This document shows positions 38,757 through 41,890 of a stretch of 41,890 nucleotides of DNA, in pieces. Made by a program: the position numbers and the translations under genes. The DNA is from Pseudonocardia bannensis (GTDB lineage Bacteria; Actinomycetota; Actinomycetes; Mycobacteriales; Pseudonocardiaceae), in the NCBI RefSeq assembly GCF_012911875.1, contig NZ_JAAXKZ010000043.1, positions 1-41,890 on the forward strand. Direction: 5' to 3'. A model generated the notes under the pieces. It was not told the origin of the DNA. It worked only from the letters and a program-made list of their open reading frames with translations, and ran no database searches. Numbering within the stretch: position 1 is the stretch's first letter; every line of letters begins with the position of its first letter.

Positions 38757-39794
38757 GTGTCCGCCTCCCCTCCTTCACCGTCCCGGGCTCTCCGTAGCCT
38801 GCGGTTCCTCGCGCTGATCTGCACCGCGCTGCTCGCGGCCGCGGCCTGTGGCTCGTCGGGGGCCCCGAGCTCCGCCACGGCCGCGTCGACCGTGCCGAAT
38901 GCGGGGAGTACCTTCCCCGCCTCGGTCACGCACAAGTTCGGCACCACCGTCGTCCCGTCCGCCCCGCAGCGGGTGGTCTCACTGGGCTACACCGACCAGG
39001 ACGCGATCCTCGCGCTCGGCGTCGTCCCGGTCGCGATCCGTGAGTTCACGGGGAACCGGCCGTCGGCGACGTGGCCGTGGGCCCAGGACGAACTGCAGGG
39101 TCAGCAGCCCCAGGTACTCAACGGTGAGATCAACCTCGAGACCCTCGCCGCGCTGCGTCCCGATCTGATCGTCGGCGTGAGTGCCGGGATGACCCGCGAG
39201 CAGTACGACACCTACTCCCGTATCGCGCCGACGATCGCGCAACCGGAGGGGTTCGTCGACTACGGCGCCCCGTGGCAGGACGCAACCCGGCTGATCGGCG
39301 CCGCGCTGGGCAAGAGCAACGAGGCGGAGAAGCTGGTCACGGACCTGGAGAGCCGGTTCGCGGCGGTCCGGTCCGACAACGCGGAGTTCGCCGGCAAGAA
39401 GGCGGTGGTGGCCGCCCGCAGCTCGCTCGACGCCGCGAACTACTTCGTCTGGAGCTCGCAGGACTCGCGCGGCCGGTTCCTGTCCTCGCTCGGCTTCCAG
39501 ATCCCGCCGGAGTTCGACCAGCTGGCGGGAGACCGGTTCTATGCCGACATCAGCGCGGAGCGGCTGAACCTCCTGGACCAGAGCGACCTCGTCGTGTGGA
39601 TCACCATTCCCGGCACCGAGGGGTCGGAGATCGAGCGGCAACCTGGGTACCCGGCACTGCGGGTCGGCCGGGAAGGCCGGGTCATCACGCTGACCGAGGA
39701 ACAGGGCGTCGCGCTGTCGTTCGGCAGCGTGCTGAGCCTGCCGTCGCTGCTCGACTCGCTGCCGCGGGAGATCGCGGGGCGGCTCGCCGCCTGA
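38757..39794 (+). CDS. iron-siderophore ABC transporter substrate-binding lipoprotein
   Basis: It should bind ferric siderophore outside the membrane and pass it to an ABC importer. The 345-aa protein has a Sec signal (about 10-28) ending in LLAAAACGSSG, where the Cys would be lipidated. The mature part is of the FepB/FhuD type: PQRVVSLGYTDQDAILALG at the first lobe, LAALRPDLIVGVSAGM, and the helical backbone joining two lobes. No permease or ATPase gene is adjacent, so it relies on a distant system. GTG at 38757 directly follows an iron box and a -10. A hairpin separates it from tyrS. Confidence 0.9.
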   Translation: MSASPPSPSRALRSLRFLALICTALLAAAACGSSGAPSSATAASTVPNAGSTFPASVTHKFGTTVVPSAPQRVVSLGYTDQDAILALGVVPVAIREFTGNRPSATWPWAQDELQGQQPQVLNGEINLETLAALRPDLIVGVSAGMTREQYDTYSRIAPTIAQPEGFVDYGAPWQDATRLIGAALGKSNEAEKLVTDLESRFAAVRSDNAEFAGKKAVVAARSSLDAANYFVWSSQDSRGRFLSSLGFQIPPEFDQLAGDRFYADISAERLNLLDQSDLVVWITIPGTEGSEIERQPGYPALRVGREGRVITLTEEQGVALSFGSVLSLPSLLDSLPREIAGRLAA

Positions 39795-39811
39795 CTCGGC
39801 CCGGACGATCG

Positions 39812-39845
39812 ACGGCCGGTGCCCCCACCCCGGGGCGCCGGCCGT
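39812..39845 (+). terminator. hairpin between the siderophore-binding gene and tyrS
   Basis: ACGGCCGG-T-GCCCC (39812-39825) pairs with GGGGC-G-CCGGCCGT (39832-39845). This gives 13 Watson-Crick pairs plus one G-U pair and a 6-nt loop. It begins 17 bp after the stop. No U-run follows. Confidence 0.65.
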
Positions 39846-39869
39846 TCGCATTGGGGGAGGATCGAACAC

Positions 39870-41150
39870 GTGAGCACGAACATCCTCGACGAGCTGGAGT
39901 GGCGCGGCCTGATCGCGCAGAGCACCGACCGGAACGCCTTGCGGTCCGAACTCGACGGGCCGGACCCGCTGACGCTCTACTGCGGCTTCGACCCGACCGC
40001 CCCCAGCCTGCACGCGGGGAACCTGGTGCCGTTGCTCACCCTTCGGCGCTTCCAGCAGGCCGGAGCGCGCCCGATCGTGCTCGCCGGCGGGGCCACCGGG
40101 ATGATCGGTGATCCCCGCGACACCGGTGAGCGCACGTTGCAGACGGCCGACGTCGTCGCCGAGTGGGCGAGCCGGATCCGCGGACAGCTGGAGCGGTTCG
40201 TGGAGTTCGACTCCTCGCCGACCGGTGCCCTGGTGGTCGACAACCTGGACTGGACCGGGGGACAGGGGGTCCTGGAGTTCCTGCGTGACGTCGGCAAGCA
40301 CTTCTCCGTCAACGTCATGCTCGGCCGGGAGACCGTCAAGCGCCGCCTCGCGGCCGAAGGCATGTCCTACACCGAGTTCAGCTACCTGCTGTTGCAGTCC
40401 CAGGACTACCTGCGGCTCTACCGCGAGCACGGCTGCCGGTTGCAGATCGGCGGCTCCGACCAGTGGGGGAACATCGTCGGCGGGGTGGAGCTGATCCGAC
40501 GGGTCGAGGGCGGCACCGCACACGCGCTCACCGTGCCGCTGGTCACCGACTCCGAGGGCCGCAAGTTCGGCAAGTCCACCGGGGGCGGCAACATCTGGCT
40601 CGACCCCGAGATGACCTCGCCGTACGCCTGGTACCAGTACTTCGTCAACGTCGCGGACGCCGACGTCGGCCGGTACCTGCGACTGTTCACGTTCCTGTCG
40701 CTCGACGAGATCGAGGCACTGGAGAAGGACATCGCCGAGCGGCCGCACCTGCGCGCCGGGCAGAAGCGGCTCGCGGAGGAGCTCACCACGCTCGTGCACG
40801 GCGAGCACCACACCCGGCAGGTCGTCGCGGCCAGTCAGGCGCTGTTCGGGCGCGGCGAGCTGCGTGAGCTCGATGCCGCCACGCTCGACGCCGCCCTGGC
40901 GGAGATCCCGACGGTGACCGCTCGGCTCACCGAACAGCCGACGATCGTGGACCTCCTGGTGAACTCCGGCCTCACCGACAGCCGTGGCGCCGCTCGCCGC
41001 ACGGTGAACGAAGGCGGTGCGTACGTGAACAACACCAAGATCAGTGACGAGGCCTGGCATCCGTCGGAGAGCGACCTGCTGCACGGCCGGTGGTTGGTAC
41101 TGCGTCGCGGGAAGCGGAACCTGGCCGGGGTCCAGGTGGTTCGTTCCTGA
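39870..41150 (+). CDS. tyrS: tyrosyl-tRNA synthetase
   Basis: A class I synthetase that charges tRNA-Tyr, 426 aa. The Rossmann catalytic domain has the HIGH-type motif [11 protein letters not shown], the tyrosine pocket [10 protein letters not shown] and [11 protein letters not shown], and the KMSKS-type loop [10 protein letters not shown]. The C-terminal S4 RNA-binding domain (about 365-426) reads [23 protein letters not shown] at 39870 follows GGGGAGG by 9 nt. It is the last protein gene before the rRNA operon. Confidence 0.97.
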   Translation: MSTNILDELEWRGLIAQSTDRNALRSELDGPDPLTLYCGFDPTAPSLHAGNLVPLLTLRRFQQAGARPIVLAGGATGMIGDPRDTGERTLQTADVVAEWASRIRGQLERFVEFDSSPTGALVVDNLDWTGGQGVLEFLRDVGKHFSVNVMLGRETVKRRLAAEGMSYTEFSYLLLQSQDYLRLYREHGCRLQIGGSDQWGNIVGGVELIRRVEGGTAHALTVPLVTDSEGRKFGKSTGGGNIWLDPEMTSPYAWYQYFVNVADADVGRYLRLFTFLSLDEIEALEKDIAERPHLRAGQKRLAEELTTLVHGEHHTRQVVAASQALFGRGELRELDAATLDAALAEIPTVTARLTEQPTIVDLLVNSGLTDSRGAARRTVNEGGAYVNNTKISDEAWHPSESDLLHGRWLVLRRGKRNLAGVQVVRS

Positions 41151-41170
41151 CCGGCCGGCCGGCCGGCCGG
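41151..41170 (+). terminator. (CCGG)5 palindrome after tyrS
   Basis: Five CCGG units form a 20-bp perfect palindrome directly after the tyrS stop. It could fold into a strong hairpin and end tyrS transcription before the rRNA promoters. It might equally be a simple repeat; no U-tract follows. Confidence 0.4.
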
Positions 41171-41328
41171 GCGGAGCGTTCAGCGGTCCGAGCCGCGGTC
41201 GGAATACTCCGGCCCGCGGGTCGGTTGACCCCTCTGTACGTCCGGGTTCACGGGCCGCAGCGCCGGGTGGGAATACCCCGCGGCGCGAGGCCGTTGACCT
41301 GCATGCACAACGAGAAGGCGACCCCGAT

Positions 41329-41358
41329 TTGACTGCGCTGCAGCGGCTTGGGTAGCTT
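41329..41358 (+). promoter_or_regulatory. rRNA operon promoter, distal
   Basis: -35 TTGACT (41329-41334), 18-bp spacer, -10 TAGCTT (41353-41358). This is a sigma-70-type promoter about 330 nt upstream of 16S. Two other TTGACC hexamers at 41224-41229 and 41294-41299 lack a -10 at the right distance. Confidence 0.7.
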
Positions 41359-41492
41359 TCTCCTCGTCGCCACGGCGGGTAGTACGACAGACCGGGACGG
41401 TTTCACCGGCCCAGAGTCGGCCCCCGAATACGGCGGCCGCCCCCGGCAGGAACGTCCGCAAGGATGTGACCGCCGGAACATGGGACTGGCGG

Positions 41493-41521
41493 TTGACACC
41501 GCGAACAGGACCATGTAGGTT
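41493..41521 (+). promoter_or_regulatory. rRNA operon promoter, proximal
   Basis: -35 TTGACA (41493-41498), a perfect consensus, 17-bp spacer, -10 TAGGTT (41516-41521). The transcript would start near 41528, leaving a precursor leader of about 160 nt before mature 16S. Confidence 0.8.
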
Positions 41522-41573
41522 GGAAAAGTTGCCCCGGCCCGGTCCGCGAGGATCGCGATGGTGTGCGGGTGTC

Positions 41574-41594
41574 TTTTGAGAACTCAACAGTGTG
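41574..41594 (+). promoter_or_regulatory. pre-16S leader motif (antitermination / processing)
   Basis: TTTTGAGAACTCAACAGTGTG is the motif commonly found ahead of actinobacterial 16S and 23S rRNA. TTGAG-AA-CTCAA inside it is self-complementary. Its role in boxA-type antitermination or RNase III processing is family knowledge, not shown by the sequence. Confidence 0.6.
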
Positions 41595-41686
41595 TCGAGC
41601 TTGTTTATGAATTGGTTTTTGTGCCAGTTTGTTTGACGCGCCATCGCGGTCCCGTCCGTGGGTGGTGCGGTTGTGAGAGCCAGTTT

Positions 41687-41890
41687 TTGTTGGAGAGTTT
41701 GATCCTGGCTCAGGACGAACGCTGGCGGCGTGCTTAACACATGCAAGTCGAGCGGTAAGGCTCCTTCGGGGGTACACGAGCGGCGAACGGGTGAGTAACA
41801 CGTGGGTGACCTGCCCTCAGCTCTGGGATAAGCCTGGGAAACCGGGTCTAATACCGGATAGGACCTTGCCTCGCATGGGGTGGGGTGGAA
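41687..41890 (+). rRNA. rrs: 16S ribosomal RNA, 5' part
   Basis: The universal 27F site AGAGTTTGATCCTGGCTCAG begins at 41694, which is E. coli position 8, so the mature 5' end is near 41687. The first conserved helices follow (GACGAACGCTGGCGGCGTGC, ACATGCAAGTCGAGCGG, GGCGAACGGGTGAGTAACAC). The variable V1 and V2 sequences look like Pseudonocardia. The gene runs off the right edge after about 204 nt. Confidence 0.97.

Noticed and set aside
38979..41084. 701-aa minus-strand frame opposite the siderophore-binding gene and tyrS
   Set aside because: It spans two well-supported genes and their terminator; composition is typical of a shadow.
41151..41170. Mobile-element terminus at the (CCGG)5 repeat
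   Set aside because: No transposase, target duplication or matching inverted repeat nearby; a simple palindrome is enough to explain it.
41180..41801. Minus-strand frames overlapping the rRNA promoter region and 16S
   Set aside because: They run into 16S rRNA and cover functional promoters; no SD or domain.

Overview
The window is high-GC actinobacterial chromosome. The 5' part of a 16S rRNA gene at the right edge reads like Pseudonocardia or a close relative (Pseudonocardiales). The gene order uvrA ... infC-rpmI-rplT-rRNA methyltransferase-pheS-pheT ... argCJBDFRGH-DNA glycosylase-tyrS resembles the arrangement I know from mycobacteria, so most of the window is conserved housekeeping backbone with small accessory insertions. 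Almost all long overlapping frames are shadows caused by GC-rich third codon positions.

Layout. (1) 1-1891: C-terminally truncated S9 peptidase on the minus strand. (2) 2108-6689: a catabolic operon with a Rieske non-heme-iron oxygenase, a 74-aa CxC small protein, a VanB-type FMN/[2Fe-2S] reductase, an MFS permease and an IclR regulator. Together these look like uptake, oxidative demethylation or hydroxylation, and control of a small aromatic acid. (3) 6930-9934: a DUF5313 membrane protein, an SDR with an in-frame internal deletion, a possible 23-aa membrane peptide, and an LCP cell-wall ligase. (4) 10266-11609: gdhA with a structured leader and a hairpin terminator, followed by a decayed alcohol dehydrogenase relic. 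(5) 12085-16854: metallo-beta-lactamase-fold hydrolase, uvrA with an upstream LexA-like box, and a 1-Cys peroxiredoxin. (6) 17085-24341: a methyltransferase, then the translation cluster infC (rare ATC start)-rpmI-rplT-SpoU methyltransferase and pheST, with an FAD-oxidase relic between the last two groups.

(7) 24396-29610: an accessory patch with a DUF3558 lipoprotein, a carboxylesterase relic, two tandem paralogous GAF-like/LuxR-HTH regulators, an LLM flavin oxidoreductase and a NUDIX gene with two compensating frameshifts. (8) 29728-38090: the complete argCJBDFRGH operon, tightly coupled by overlapping stops and starts, with a near-leaderless promoter that overlaps a candidate ARG box. argD carries a 30-bp tandem repeat inserted in its first codons. 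(9) 38087-41150: 3-methyladenine DNA glycosylase, an iron-siderophore binding lipoprotein behind an IdeR/DtxR-like iron box, and tyrS. (10) 41151-41890: the rRNA operon promoter region with two canonical promoters, an antitermination/processing motif, and the start of 16S rRNA.

Recurrent themes are degraded catabolic enzymes in the intergenic gaps (ADH, FAD oxidase, carboxylesterase, NUDIX, SDR) and several apparently leaderless genes. I see no phage, IS element, CRISPR array or tRNA gene. I do not see a clearly new multi-gene defence or biosynthetic system. The least explained items are the CxC small protein of the Rieske operon, the tandem GAF-HTH pair, the argD repeat, and the structured leaders of gdhA and infC.
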